DNA of 64,000 nucleotides. Source: Onchocerca volvulus (taxonomy: Eukaryota; Nematoda; Chromadorea; Rhabditida; Onchocercidae). The translations under genes and the position numbers were made by a program. Positions 63,640 to 64,000 of the stretch are shown here, piece after piece (position 1 is the first letter of the stretch; the number at the start of each line of letters is the position of its first letter). The notes under the pieces were generated by a model. That model ran no database searches, was not told the DNA's origin, and worked only from the letters and a program-made list of their open reading frames with translations. The DNA lies in assembly GCA_000499405.2 (NCBI GenBank), contig HG738139.1, forward strand, positions 12,486,398 to 12,550,397. Direction: 5' to 3'.

Positions 63640-64000
63640 GGAGAGATAAAAACTTCTTGATACCAGTTCATCCGACACATACAATCAATTCTACGGATTA
63701 AACATCAACGAAAAATTTCTACAACAATATCTAGAAAAGCTGAAGCACTAAAAATCTTGCTAGGATTACCTCGAACCTTAAAAAGCAATAGATCTTTCCA
63801 TTACCGAGTCTTTCTGGAGAGCCTCAGGTGTTTTACTGATTTCCTTAGTTGTTTTGACCTAAAAACATAAACTCATCGGCGGTTTTTCCAAACATCATTC
63901 AAACTTCATTTTGGCATCGAAGTAAGATTTATGGTATTGGCATAAATCTCAATCTCATTTCCGACTCATCTTATTTAATATCAGCATAGCGAAAAGTTTG
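63640..64000. other. No gene seen at right edge
   Basis: Unique-looking sequence of average composition with no ORF, tRNA or repeat that I can support. Confidence 0.5.

Overview
The window looks like a chromosomal piece of an AT-rich nematode, probably of the filarial/spirurid kind (inference). Reasons: many short exons split by AT-rich introns with long T runs; acceptors of the TTTCAG type lying a few bases before start codons, as expected for spliced-leader trans-splicing; a tRNA-Arg gene; and nematode-type orthologues (PAT-2-like integrin alpha, CHHY-1-like hyaluronidase, IFT-139). No operon, Shine-Dalgarno or other prokaryotic feature was seen.

Layout: (1) 302-1948 (+) is the 3' part of a hyaluronidase gene cut by the window edge. 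(2) About 2650-3620 is an LTR-like repeat. (3) 3999-15549 (-) is a complete ciliary IFT-A gene, TTC21B/ift-139, rebuilt here as about 29 phase-checked exons, with a perfect RFX X-box at 16459-16471 upstream. (4) 16600-19940 (-) holds a short orphan ORF and a 7-exon EVH1/WH1-domain gene, with tRNA-Arg(TCT) inside its first intron. (5) 19940-32620 is a 12.7-kb gene-poor tract with a GA microsatellite, a 21-bp minisatellite and degenerate tandem repeats. (6) 32635-47425 (+) is an integrin alpha (PAT-2/RGD-type) gene of 23 exons coding for 1159 residues; one intron contains a rearranged 28S rRNA fragment. (7) 48974-49715 (+) is a 4-exon gene for a 102-residue orphan protein. (8) 51860-53460 holds a second LTR-like fragment, a decayed C2H2 zinc-finger locus and a GC-rich foldback element. 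(9) 55913-58877 (+) is a 10-exon gene for a secreted orphan protein of about 372 residues. (10) 61545-63635 is a rearranged endogenous copy of a CRESS-DNA-virus-like replicon: two inverted Rep helicase copies, a capsid-like relic and a third truncated copy.

The cellular genes do not form one pathway. Hyaluronidase and integrin act at the extracellular matrix, IFT-139 in cilia, and the EVH1 protein probably in cytoskeletal or scaffold signalling. The most unusual parts are the viral-like palindromic element at the right end, the 28S fragment inside the integrin gene, and the orphan genes whose splice phases agree throughout. All gene models were built by eye from splice consensus, phase continuity and family resemblance; no alignment was run.
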